From contig DBWM01000032.1 of assembly GCA_002309015.1 (NCBI GenBank), positions 746 to 59,343 on the forward strand: 58,598 nucleotides of DNA, read 5' to 3'. The notes below the pieces were generated by a model. The model saw nothing but the letters and a program-made list of their open reading frames with translations. It had not been told where the DNA came from and ran no database searches. The stretch is from Myxococcales bacterium UBA1238. Its GTDB lineage: Bacteria > Myxococcota_A > Bradymonadia > UBA7976 > UBA1532. Position numbers and translations under genes: made by a program. Positions 17,383 to 25,807 of the stretch are shown here, in pieces; position 1 is the stretch's first letter; each line of letters begins with the position of its first letter.

Positions 17383-18617
17383 TGAACATCTGGATGCTGA
17401 TCTCAATCGCCCTAAAAGCCTTGCTGCGCAACAAGTTACGTTCAGCGCTCACGGCATTGGGTATGATCATCGGTGTGGGTGCAGTCGTCGCGATGTCGGC
17501 CATCGGGGCCGGTGCCAAGGCGCAGGTTGAAAAAACCTTTGAAGCGATGGGCAGCAACATGCTGATCGTGCGCTCGGGCTCTTCGTCCAAAGGCGGCATG
17601 CGCGGCGGAGCGGGATCACAGCCCACCATCACCTGGGAAGATGTGGCCGCCATTCAGGAAATCGACGAGGTCGTCGCCTCCGCGCCCTTACTGCAAACTT
17701 CCGTTCAGGTCAGCGCTTTTGGCCAAAACTGGTCCACCAGCCTTCAGGGCACGACGCCCGATTTTGCCACCGTTCGCAACTGGCCCTGTACCGCAGGCCG
17801 GTGGTTTGACGACAACGACAACGCCACCAAAGCCAAAGTCGCGGTCATCGGCAAATCGGTGGTCACGAACCTGTTCGGCGAGGATGCAACCGAAGAAGAT
17901 ATTTTGGGACAGACCTTGCGCGCAGGCCAGATCCCCTTTGAAATCATAGGGATAGCAAAATCGAGAGGCCAATCAGGTCCAGGCTTCGATCAGGATGACG
18001 TCGTGCTCATTCCGGTCAACACATACCGCGCAAAGATTTCCGGCGGCCTTGCCCAATACATGCAGGGCACGCTCTATGTAAGCGCCTCTTCCCGCGAAAC
18101 CACCGCTGCAGCCGAAAGCGCCATCTCTGAACTGTTACGGACGCGCCATCGCATCGGCCATAACGACGAAGACGACTTTATGGTGCGCAACATGTCCGAC
18201 ATGATGGCGGCTCAGGAAGAAAGCGCCAACACGATCACCGCCCTTCTCGCCGGCATCGCGCTGGTCAGTATGGTGGTGGGCGGCATCGGCATCATGAACA
18301 TCATGCTGGTTTCGGTCACCGAGCGCACGCGCGAGATCGGTTTGCGCATGGCGATCGGCGCAAAACCGCGTCACATCCTGCTGCAATTCCTCATCGAGTC
18401 GATCGTGCTCGCCATGGTGGGCGGTTTCTTGGGCGTCGCTACAGGCATCGGCGTCGCGACTTATATGGGGTCGTCCCAGGGCTGGGCGATCTCCATTTCA
18501 CCCGATACAATATTATATGCCGTAGGTTCCAGCGCATTGGTCGGTACGCTGTTCGGTCTTTGGCCGGCCTATCGCGCCTCTCATCTCGATCCGATTCAGG
18601 CGTTAAGGTTTGAGTGA
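17382..18617 (+). CDS. ABC transporter permease, MacB/FtsX-like
   Basis: 411 residues. One membrane helix near the N-terminus (LRSALTALGMIIGVGAVVAMSA in two parts), a large periplasmic MacB_PCD domain (about 45-270), then three helices of the FtsX fold (ITALLAGIALVSMVVGGIGI, FLIESIVLAMVGGFLGV and the last about 385-400), with the typical TERTREIGLRMAIGAK cytoplasmic loop. It works with the preceding ATPase and MacA. Its TGA shares one base with the ATG of the following tolC-like gene. Confidence 0.93.
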   Translation: MNIWMLISIALKALLRNKLRSALTALGMIIGVGAVVAMSAIGAGAKAQVEKTFEAMGSNMLIVRSGSSSKGGMRGGAGSQPTITWEDVAAIQEIDEVVASAPLLQTSVQVSAFGQNWSTSLQGTTPDFATVRNWPCTAGRWFDDNDNATKAKVAVIGKSVVTNLFGEDATEEDILGQTLRAGQIPFEIIGIAKSRGQSGPGFDQDDVVLIPVNTYRAKISGGLAQYMQGTLYVSASSRETTAAAESAISELLRTRHRIGHNDEDDFMVRNMSDMMAAQEESANTITALLAGIALVSMVVGGIGIMNIMLVSVTERTREIGLRMAIGAKPRHILLQFLIESIVLAMVGGFLGVATGIGVATYMGSSQGWAISISPDTILYAVGSSALVGTLFGLWPAYRASHLDPIQALRFE

Positions 18618-19927
18618 TGAAGATCTCGTCTCACGTTCGCAAAACCCGATCCCGGGCCCAGGCTTCCCGGAGTTTGCTGACTTTGACTGCGGCGCTCCTT
18701 TCGGCCGGTTTCCTTTTTTCGGCCCACGATGCTCAGGCCTTCTCGCTCAAGGATGCGCTCGATGCTGTGCAAGCGCAGCATCTCGATCGCCAGACCGCTC
18801 TGAAAAGGCTCGAAGCGACCAAAGAGCGGCTCACGATGGCCAAGGCCTCACGCTTGCCTCGTTTAAGTGCCGATGCGCGAGCCGGATTGAGCCATCAGCA
18901 AGGCGGCGGTCGATCTGAAACCAACGACAGTTACTCCGCTTCGCTCTCGGCCAGCATGATGATCTGGGATTTTGGGCGCACCGGGCTCAAGGTGGAGGCG
19001 AGCGAATCGAACGTCGCATCGAGCGAAGCCGACGTGAAAGCGATCAACCAAAATCTCGCCAAGATCGTCTATCTCGCCTACATCGATGCCCTCGAAGCGG
19101 AGGCTGTTTTAAAGCAAGCCCAGGCCAACCGCGAAAATGCAGCCGCGCATCTCGAAGAAACGCTCACGCTGATCTCGATCGGCAAGAGCACCAAGGTCGA
19201 CGAAGCCCGTTTTCGTGCCCGACTTGCGGAATCCGAAGCTTCGATCATCGACGCGCAGGGCAATGTAGAGAGCGCGAGGCTTTATCTCAGCGTTTCGATC
19301 GGCGATACACCGGCCACGGTGGGTCGCATTCCTGATCCCTTGCCCGACAACTTCCTTCAGGCAGAACTCTCGCAAAATCAAACAGTTGAGTCCCCTACCC
19401 TGGTGGCTTTAAAGGCGGCGGCTGAAGCCAAATCCAAGAGCGCCGAGGCAGCGGATGCGTGGCTGCGCCCATCGCTCGATCTCTCGGCATCTACAGGCAT
19501 CAACAAAACCGGCGAGATGGACGCGATGTGGAATTCGCAGGTCGCGCTCAATTTAAGCTTCAACTTTTTCGATGGTTTTCAGAGCTCGGCATCCGCAAAA
19601 GCCGAGGCGGCCGAAGCGCTGGCGGCGCGAAACGAGGTCGATCAGTCCCAACGCGAGATCGATCAGCAAATCGAATCGGCCAGGCTCTCCTTGCAAACCG
19701 CGATCGCGCAGTACGAGACGCAGGAAATCCTGGTTAGAGAAGCGGAATTATTAAGGAATTTAACTGAAGAGCGTTATAAGGAAGGCCTCGAAAACGCGCT
19801 TTCGCTGAACGACGCTGAGCTCTCCCTGCAATCCGCAAACCTCTCCAAAATCTGCAGCGCCTTCTCAAAAGCGCGCGCGCAGGTCAATCTGGCCGCAGCC
19901 ATGGGCGTCCTGCCCGAAACCCTTTAA
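18617..19927 (+). CDS. TolC-family outer-membrane efflux protein
   Basis: 436 residues: signal peptide ending near AHDAQA-F, then two OEP repeats of long helices and short barrel strands (SASMMIWDFGRTGLKVEA and LNLSFNFFDGF mark the strand regions). Forms the outer-membrane duct of the MacA/ABC exporter encoded just upstream. Start ATG 18617 overlaps the permease TGA and has AAGG 8 bases upstream; an in-frame GTG sits at 18614. Last gene of the unit; only a weak hairpin (CGGC-TTT-GCCG then TTTTC) follows. Confidence 0.92.
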   Translation: MKISSHVRKTRSRAQASRSLLTLTAALLSAGFLFSAHDAQAFSLKDALDAVQAQHLDRQTALKRLEATKERLTMAKASRLPRLSADARAGLSHQQGGGRSETNDSYSASLSASMMIWDFGRTGLKVEASESNVASSEADVKAINQNLAKIVYLAYIDALEAEAVLKQAQANRENAAAHLEETLTLISIGKSTKVDEARFRARLAESEASIIDAQGNVESARLYLSVSIGDTPATVGRIPDPLPDNFLQAELSQNQTVESPTLVALKAAAEAKSKSAEAADAWLRPSLDLSASTGINKTGEMDAMWNSQVALNLSFNFFDGFQSSASAKAEAAEALAARNEVDQSQREIDQQIESARLSLQTAIAQYETQEILVREAELLRNLTEERYKEGLENALSLNDAELSLQSANLSKICSAFSKARAQVNLAAAMGVLPETL

Positions 19928-20035
19928 TGCCCATCTGATCGAAATTCTCAGTTTTCCTTCACCGCTGCTGCGGCTTTGCCGTTTTCTGCTTTGATTCCGC
20001 CTTATTCTTCATATCTCACTGTATTTAAGTCCTTA

Positions 20036-20084
20036 ATAATCATCAATTGCGTGATTATCAATCATTTATATGAGACCATATAAA
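20036..20084. promoter_or_regulatory. two AT-rich dyads at convergent gene ends
   Basis: ATAATCA-N9-TGATTAT (20036-20058) and the perfect 8-bp dyad TTTATATG-AGAC-CATATAAA (20065-20084) sit in the AT-rich gap between the tolC-like gene and the lipoprotein gene on the other strand. The gap is clearly less GC-rich than its surroundings. They could be transcript ends or protein-binding sites; there is no U-tract to call an intrinsic terminator. Confidence 0.45.
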
Positions 20085-20107
20085 CCATTCATTACGCTGA
20101 CCATAAA

Positions 20108-20737
20108 TCAATATGCAGCTGCAGCTTCCCAATTTAATTGAAAATGACAAGTATTTTCGATGGCACAATCACGGTTAAACTTGAGCGATATTTCTGCATT
20201 ACCAACGATTTGGTTTTCATCTATTTTGAGCACTAAAAAGCCTTCAGTGCCGCAATCATCTGATTCATCTGATGTTTGATCACTGCATTGGTCGGATTCC
20301 CAAACACATGATGAGCGCGCTATACAAGCTTCCTGATCGAGCTGGTTACAGGCTTCTAACGCTGTAGGAATCGAAACATAAGCTTCGCATACCTCTGTTT
20401 CGCTGTATTCACGAACACGTGATATGCCTTTTAAATGGAGTTCAAAGCTCTCGTCTATTTTGCATAGGGAGCCTTTTAAAACCCATTTGCCAGCATCGGT
20501 TATCTGCGTCCATGTGATCTCAGTCCCATTCTGAATCACGCTGGCCTTCACATCAGAAGCCGCAATGGGAGTAAATCCCATCGACTCGCAATCATTTTCT
20601 AGCAGCGACATCGTGACATCATATGATCTCGATAAAGAAGGATAACCTTCAGGAGGATCCGCTTGTATCACTCCATTTCCCTCTCCACAGGCCACCATAA
20701 AAACAGAGAGTGCGATCTCAATTATCCGTTTTTGCAT
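20108..20737 (-). CDS. Cys-rich lipoprotein of unknown function
   Basis: 209 residues. The N-terminus MQKRIIEIALSVFMVACGEG is a lipoprotein signal with the lipidated Cys at position 17. The mature part has a Cys-rich knot around LDQEACIARSSCVWESDQC, a type of short disulfide module common in myxobacterial secreted proteins, and a Cys pair near the C-terminus (CAIENTCHFQ). No enzyme motif is visible. Start ATG 20737 gives a proper signal peptide and has GAGAG upstream; longer starts at 20770 (ATG) or 20776 (TTG) would add non-signal residues. Confidence 0.7.
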   Translation of the reverse strand: MQKRIIEIALSVFMVACGEGNGVIQADPPEGYPSLSRSYDVTMSLLENDCESMGFTPIAASDVKASVIQNGTEITWTQITDAGKWVLKGSLCKIDESFELHLKGISRVREYSETEVCEAYVSIPTALEACNQLDQEACIARSSCVWESDQCSDQTSDESDDCGTEGFLVLKIDENQIVGNAEISLKFNRDCAIENTCHFQLNWEAAAAY

Positions 20738-20833
20738 CTGTTGCTCTCGAAAGGATGAAAAACAAAGCATCTTCAATGATGCCGCGTCATCTGCTAAATG
20801 TTTTGCATCTCAGTTTTTTTTAGAGTTGTTGAT

Positions 20834-22129
20834 ATGAATTTATTGACGCGTTTTTTTGAGTTTCATTTTAAGGATGAACATCAACTTCTCAAGCGATTCG
20901 TCGAGACTTTAAAAGATTGGCAGGCGGATGAGGGCGATTTTGAAAAGCTCAAAGCGCGCCTTCAGACGGTGGGCCTTCTGGATTTACAGACTTTTCCTGC
21001 CCTGCAGGATTTTTTATCGCTCACGCCCGAAGAGGATTCGCATTCCGATTGGTTTGCGGAGTTCTGTGCCACAACTCAGTTTGAAGATGCTGTTTCGATT
21101 TTAACCGATCGCTTCTACGCATTAACCGCTCCCATCACCCAGAAGGCATTGCTCCTGCTCTCTCAAAAAGCCTTGCCACCAGAGGAGTTATTACATCGCA
21201 TCTCCTATTCTTACGGTTTTGGCTTTCAACTGAGCGAAGCTGAAATCAAAAGATGGCTGAACTGCGGAAAATTATTGAACTTTTGGCGAAACTTAGGTCG
21301 TTATCTGGCCCTGGGGCTCAGGGGTGAAACCTATCTGGAACGCGCCAAAAAAGCGCCCAAATATGAAGAAATTCAGCCTCAAAGAACCGAAATGCCTCAC
21401 GTATTGGTCGAACAGGAGCGCCAGAACATCGACGATGCGCAGGCCCTCTTTAAAGATCGCCTCATCGCGATGACGCCAAAGCAGGAATGGACTTTTGAAG
21501 AATTTGGCTTCAGCGCTGCCGACTGGTCTGAAAATCCTTCGGGCTGTCTGTTTCAGCTTCTCGTCTTTTCAATGATCTACGATGAACGAAAAGACCTGAA
21601 TGAAATCCATCTGTTATGGGATCAGGTCTCGCCTGTTTTAGAAGAGATCAGACAGGGCGTCATGCCGCAAAGGCTTACGATCAGCGATGCCGCTCTGGTG
21701 CTCAAATTGTCGCTCATCGCGCGGCGCCTCGCGGAGCATGCCGATTTGCCCGATCAAATCGCAGCATCGGATGCGCGAACCGCGATCCTTCTTTTAAATG
21801 AAGCCCTGGGACAAGATCTCTTCTTTCTGGAAATATTCTTTGTCATCAATGGGTTAAAAGCGATGCAGGCGCTTTCCGATGCAGACAGATGGACAGCCAT
21901 CCCCAGCCGCGAAGTCCGGGACACGCTCTATCGATGGGGATTAATCGCATCTCCTTACGCCACAACGATAAACGCGCTCATCGATGCCTCTGAAGCCGCT
22001 TACGATCTGCTCAGAATGCCGCGCGCCGATTTGCCCATCCGCGCTTTCACCCAGGCGATGGGTTGCGCATCTCCTTGCAAGATCAAGCATTGCACAGTGA
22101 ATTGCCGCGAAAAGGACGATTGCGCCTAA
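20834..22129 (+). CDS. unknown protein with C-terminal Cys cluster, coupled to phosphoesterase
   Basis: 431 residues from ATG 20834 (MNLLTRFFEFHFKDEHQLL); not recognised. Mostly helical and soluble, no signal peptide. The last 25 residues hold five Cys in CASPCKIKHC and CREKDDC, a pattern that suggests bound metal or disulfides. Its TAA overlaps the ATG of the metallophosphoesterase by one base (TAATG), so the two are translationally coupled and probably act together. The ribosome site is weak. An upstream in-frame ATG at 20798 would add a 12-residue hydrophobic stretch and is less likely. Confidence 0.75.
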   Translation: MNLLTRFFEFHFKDEHQLLKRFVETLKDWQADEGDFEKLKARLQTVGLLDLQTFPALQDFLSLTPEEDSHSDWFAEFCATTQFEDAVSILTDRFYALTAPITQKALLLLSQKALPPEELLHRISYSYGFGFQLSEAEIKRWLNCGKLLNFWRNLGRYLALGLRGETYLERAKKAPKYEEIQPQRTEMPHVLVEQERQNIDDAQALFKDRLIAMTPKQEWTFEEFGFSAADWSENPSGCLFQLLVFSMIYDERKDLNEIHLLWDQVSPVLEEIRQGVMPQRLTISDAALVLKLSLIARRLAEHADLPDQIAASDARTAILLLNEALGQDLFFLEIFFVINGLKAMQALSDADRWTAIPSREVRDTLYRWGLIASPYATTINALIDASEAAYDLLRMPRADLPIRAFTQAMGCASPCKIKHCTVNCREKDDCA

Positions 22130-23667
22130 TGTGGAATCAACTGAAACGCTTTTTTAAAAACAGAGGCCGAAAGCGCCGTCCAAATGCGCCGGCAAAGCTT
22201 GAGCAAGAAGCCGTTTCAACAGAAAATATTTTAATTTTCAGCGACTTACATTTAGGAGAAGCCTGCAAGAACTGGTCGCGCATCGATTATTTAAAACAGA
22301 GCGATCGTTTAGATCAGCAGCTGTGCGATTTTTTGGATTATTACAGCAAAAACCGCGTCAACGACCAGCCCTGGAGGCTCATTTGCTGCGGCGATTTGAT
22401 TGACTTCCTGCAGATCACGATGACCCCGCCTGAGGTTTCAGAAGAAGAAGCGCCCTTCGGTCTGGGCACGCAGGAGCGCGAATCCGTTTGGAAATTAGAG
22501 CGTTTAATGGAGCGCCATCACCGCGCTTTTGTGTACCTGGCCGCCTTTGTGGGGATGGGCAACCGCCTGGAGCTGATTCGCGGCAACCACGACGAGGAGT
22601 TCTTCTGGCCCGCTGTCCGCCAGTCGCTGATTCACCATTTGAGCCAGATTTACTTCGGCCTGGAAGAGCGGGATGCCCAAAAGATCGCGCTTTTTGAAAG
22701 CAGAATCCATTTTTGCCATTGGTTTTATTATCAACCCGGCGTCCTCTACGCGGAGCACGGGCACCGATTCGACGCCTATTGCGCCACCTGGCCTCAGCTC
22801 TGCCCGCTTCACCCCCTAAAAGAGCAGGAACTTTTTCAACCCATCAGCGCGCTGGGCATTCGCTATTTTGCTAATCTGGAGCCCGGTTTTTCGACGCACG
22901 ACAAAGAGCACTGGGGCATCGTCGACTATCTGAAATACTATAAGTCTTCGGGATTAAAGCATTTTCTGATCATCTTCGGCCGATATGTACGCTGCATTTA
23001 TTTTTGCGTTCGCGATTATTTTCAATACGGCAGGCAGATCTCTTCGAACGCTTTACAACAGCATTTAGACGCGTTTTCGCTTCTCGAAACGGAATTTCAA
23101 CTTTCCAAAACACAGATTGAGCAGCTCGACCAGCAGAGCGTCACCCCGATCATTCAAAACGGATTTGGGGTTTACGTCGCCACCAGCCTGCCCGAATGGA
23201 CCGGATTTCTTGCGCTCGCGCTGACCGCCATCATCGCGATTTTAGGGCATTTTTCATGGATGACCGCTATTTTGAGTCTCTCTGTCGTTTGCCTGCTCTG
23301 CGGTCTCTGGATTTCCTTTTGCCATCGGCGTCATTCCGCACACGCACATCTCGCTTTGCTTGAAAAGGTTCCCCAGCTGGCCCGCATCATCGAAGTACCA
23401 TTGATCGTATTGGGCCATGCCCACCGACCGTTCTCACAGCATCTGCCTCATCGCTCTATCTATATGAATACAGGCGCTTTTTTGGAAGGATCGCCCGATG
23501 CAATGCATCGTCCGGAAGAGCATTGCTGTTGCTCAAATACATTTATTCAGCTGATCGAATCCGATGTGGGGCCTTTGCAGCCTACGCTCATGCGCTGGTG
23601 TTCGGTCTGTCATCGACCGGTGCCCTTTGTGTCGACGCCCGAACAGGGCAAAGGCGGAGCGCGGTGA
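22129..23667 (+). CDS. metallophosphoesterase with internal membrane hairpin
   Basis: 512 residues. Calcineurin-like metal-site motifs in order: SDLHLGE (Asp39, His41), GDLID (88-92), GNHDEEF (152-155), EHGHRFD (His210/212), GHAHRP (429-432). Between the fourth and last motif is a ~215-residue insertion that contains two membrane helices (about 357-376 and 378-397), so the protein is tethered by a hairpin that returns to the same side. The C-terminus has HCCC and CSVCHRP. Substrate unknown; the motif set resembles LpxH-like hydrolases. ATG 22129 overlaps the preceding stop. The 3' end overlaps the kinase gene on the other strand by 58 bases. Confidence 0.87.
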   Translation: MWNQLKRFFKNRGRKRRPNAPAKLEQEAVSTENILIFSDLHLGEACKNWSRIDYLKQSDRLDQQLCDFLDYYSKNRVNDQPWRLICCGDLIDFLQITMTPPEVSEEEAPFGLGTQERESVWKLERLMERHHRAFVYLAAFVGMGNRLELIRGNHDEEFFWPAVRQSLIHHLSQIYFGLEERDAQKIALFESRIHFCHWFYYQPGVLYAEHGHRFDAYCATWPQLCPLHPLKEQELFQPISALGIRYFANLEPGFSTHDKEHWGIVDYLKYYKSSGLKHFLIIFGRYVRCIYFCVRDYFQYGRQISSNALQQHLDAFSLLETEFQLSKTQIEQLDQQSVTPIIQNGFGVYVATSLPEWTGFLALALTAIIAILGHFSWMTAILSLSVVCLLCGLWISFCHRRHSAHAHLALLEKVPQLARIIEVPLIVLGHAHRPFSQHLPHRSIYMNTGAFLEGSPDAMHRPEEHCCCSNTFIQLIESDVGPLQPTLMRWCSVCHRPVPFVSTPEQGKGGAR

Positions 23668-24728
23668 AACGGTTTGGTCACCGCTGAATCGGATCCCGAA
23701 AACGCTCTGGCGTCTACATATTTGGTGTAGGTGGCCGATCCCCGGCTCTCGCTCTCTAAAAATCCAAAATCGTCCAACTCCGCGGATTGTAACGACAAAT
23801 CATGGCGTTCCTGCTCAAAGAGCGAAACCAGCATTTGGGATAAGCAGGCTTTTGCATCCATGCGGTAGCGCGCCATACGCCAATCCTGCAGCGCCTTTGC
23901 AAACGCTTTTGCCGAGTCAAATCTCAGCGCCGGTTCCTTGCTCATCGCCTTTTTTAAAATTGCATCAAAAGCCTCATCCACATCCGCCAAATGGCTCGGC
24001 GCTTCGATTTCCTTTTCGCGAATGGCAACCATCAGCGAAGCATCGTGAGTGGCCAAAAAAGGCACAACTCCGGTAATGACATGGTAAAGCACGCTTCCGG
24101 CCGCAAATACGTCAGACCTCCGGTCCAGGCGTTTGCCCAAAGTCTGCTCCGGACTCATATAATTCACCTTGCCCTTAATCACCCCGCCCCGGGTCTGGGA
24201 GCGGTTGAATCGCGCTTTGGCAATCCCAAAATCGATCAGCTTGACCTCGCCCTGATAGCTTAAGAGCAGATTTGATGGGCTAAAATCGCGGTGAACGATG
24301 CAAAGCAAGCGGCCTTCTTCATCGCGCTGCTCATGAGCGGCATGAAGTCCCAAAAGCGCCTGTTCAACAATGTAACAGGCTAAAAATACAGGGATTTTTA
24401 TGGACTGGGCCTTGCATTTTAAAAGCAGGTTTCGCAGATCGACGCCCTCTATAAATTCCATCGCCATAAAATATTGTTCGCCCACAGCCCCTAATTCATA
24501 AAGGCGCGCGATGTTCGGATGATGCAGCAATGCGGTGATGCGCGCTTCATCGAGCAGCATCGTCATAAATTCGGGATTGTCGTTGTAATGCTGGAGGATA
24601 CGTTTGATGGCGACCGGATACTCTTCGCCAGAAGGGGTGCAGCCCACCGCGCGATAAATCTCAGCCATGCCGCCGGAAGAGATGCGGTAAAGCAACCGAT
24701 ATGGTCCGAACTGCCTGATTTTACTCAT
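23610..24728 (-). CDS. soluble Ser/Thr protein kinase
   Basis: 372 residues, PknB-type kinase domain (about 8-270): glycine loop ISSGGMAEIYRA, VAIK lysine, catalytic loop HRDFSPSN (about 148), DFGIAKA and MSPEQ. The ~100-residue C-terminal tail has no membrane helix, so the enzyme is cytoplasmic. Start ATG 24728 (MSKIRQFGPYRLL) puts the kinase fold right at the N-terminus; the frame is open to 24782. It converges on the metallophosphoesterase gene and overlaps its last 58 bases, so the two C-termini are encoded on opposite strands of the same DNA. It is divergent from the lipoprotein gene at 24826. Confidence 0.93.
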   Translation of the reverse strand: MSKIRQFGPYRLLYRISSGGMAEIYRAVGCTPSGEEYPVAIKRILQHYNDNPEFMTMLLDEARITALLHHPNIARLYELGAVGEQYFMAMEFIEGVDLRNLLLKCKAQSIKIPVFLACYIVEQALLGLHAAHEQRDEEGRLLCIVHRDFSPSNLLLSYQGEVKLIDFGIAKARFNRSQTRGGVIKGKVNYMSPEQTLGKRLDRRSDVFAAGSVLYHVITGVVPFLATHDASLMVAIREKEIEAPSHLADVDEAFDAILKKAMSKEPALRFDSAKAFAKALQDWRMARYRMDAKACLSQMLVSLFEQERHDLSLQSAELDDFGFLESESRGSATYTKYVDARAFSGSDSAVTKPFHRAPPLPCSGVDTKGTGR

Positions 24729-24825
24729 GTTTTCATATCTTCCGAATACATCTGACGCACGAGAAGATTGCATTCTCACCAAAAGCGTTCACAATCTATC
24801 AGACTTTTGATGTTCAAGGTGTGCG

Positions 24826-25263
24826 ATGCGCAGTTTTTATGTGACAATCTTTTTAACTTTCTGCTCAGCCTGTCACGGTACCAATGGGCAAAACGTCCAG
24901 ATCGGATCAGCAAACCAAGATTTTTATCAAGCGCAGGTTTCGTCTAACTCTTTTAAACTCAATCAGAAGTCGACTTTTTACATAGAAATTCAGCCGGGCT
25001 CAAATTTTAAAATCAATACAGAATTCCCGGTCGCATTGACGCCATCTGTGCGCGAAGGCATCCAGTTTTCACATCCTACCCTTTCCAAAGAACAAATCGA
25101 AGTCAGCGATGAAAAACTGCGCATCCCCGTAGAATTTACGGCGCAGGCTTCAGGACCGCTGAAACTGGAGGCCGTTGCAGATTTTTCGGTCTGCAATGAG
25201 AATACGTGTAAATTACTCAAGGGTGAAAAACTGTCCTGGTCAATCCAGGTCGAATCGAATTGA
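24826..25263 (+). CDS. small secreted protein, DsbD N-terminal-like
   Basis: 145 residues. N-terminal export signal with Cys13 and Cys16; CSAC is a poor lipobox (Cys at -3), so lipidation is uncertain. The body is a beta-sandwich with VADFSVCNENTCKLLKGEKL, the Cys-x4-Cys arrangement seen in the DsbD_N/DsbC-like domain that passes reducing equivalents in the periplasm. Function in redox transfer is inferred from this motif only. AAGGTG precedes ATG 24826 by 4 bases. No partner thioredoxin gene is adjacent. Confidence 0.65.
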   Translation: MRSFYVTIFLTFCSACHGTNGQNVQIGSANQDFYQAQVSSNSFKLNQKSTFYIEIQPGSNFKINTEFPVALTPSVREGIQFSHPTLSKEQIEVSDEKLRIPVEFTAQASGPLKLEAVADFSVCNENTCKLLKGEKLSWSIQVESN

Positions 25264-25396
25264 AGATTGCACTTGAAGCAAAAATGCTTGATCATCCCCA
25301 CTCGATGAGTTTACAAATTCACTCAGTTTTGTTGTGGTCATTTTTGAAATGATCAGAGTTCAACAGTTCTTTACCAGTCGCCAACCGAGGTGAATG

Positions 25397-25795
25397 ATGT
25401 TACGAAAAGTTGGTTTTTTGGCGGTTTGCTTGCTGTTTGCTTCACAGGCCTTTGGTGCTCCTTTGTCCAAGCAAAAGGAGACCTTGGAGAACTTCAGCGC
25501 TAAGGCTGAGGAATTTAAGACAAATCCTGCGATTAATGAGTTGCTGGCCGATCTGACCAAGCTCACGGACTGCCTGGCTGAATCGCGCGTTCACATCAAG
25601 AACGAGGATGAAAAGCCTTTGGAGCGTAACCTGAAGAAGGCTCAGGTTCAAATCCGCTTCATCGACGCTCGTTTGAACGAAATCGCTGCCCGCGAGGAGG
25701 CTCTGGCCGCTGAAGATATCGCCAATAAGAGCGAAAACGCAGCCAAGAAATTGGATCAGGAAGCCCGCACCCTTGAGAACAAGGTTGGAAACTGA
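25397..25795 (+). CDS. secreted coiled-coil protein upstream of OmpA lipoprotein
   Basis: 132 residues. Signal peptide MLRKVGFLAVCLLFASQAFGA, then almost entirely charged, heptad-like helix from residue 25 to the end; predicted periplasmic coiled coil. Not recognised. ATG 25397 has GAGGTGA three bases upstream of an overlapping ATG at 25394, and is better spaced. The OmpA-type lipoprotein gene follows after 12 bases with its own strong ribosome site, so the pair is probably one envelope unit. Confidence 0.75.
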   Translation: MLRKVGFLAVCLLFASQAFGAPLSKQKETLENFSAKAEEFKTNPAINELLADLTKLTDCLAESRVHIKNEDEKPLERNLKKAQVQIRFIDARLNEIAAREEALAAEDIANKSENAAKKLDQEARTLENKVGN

Positions 25796-25807
25796 GGAGA
25801 ATAAAGC

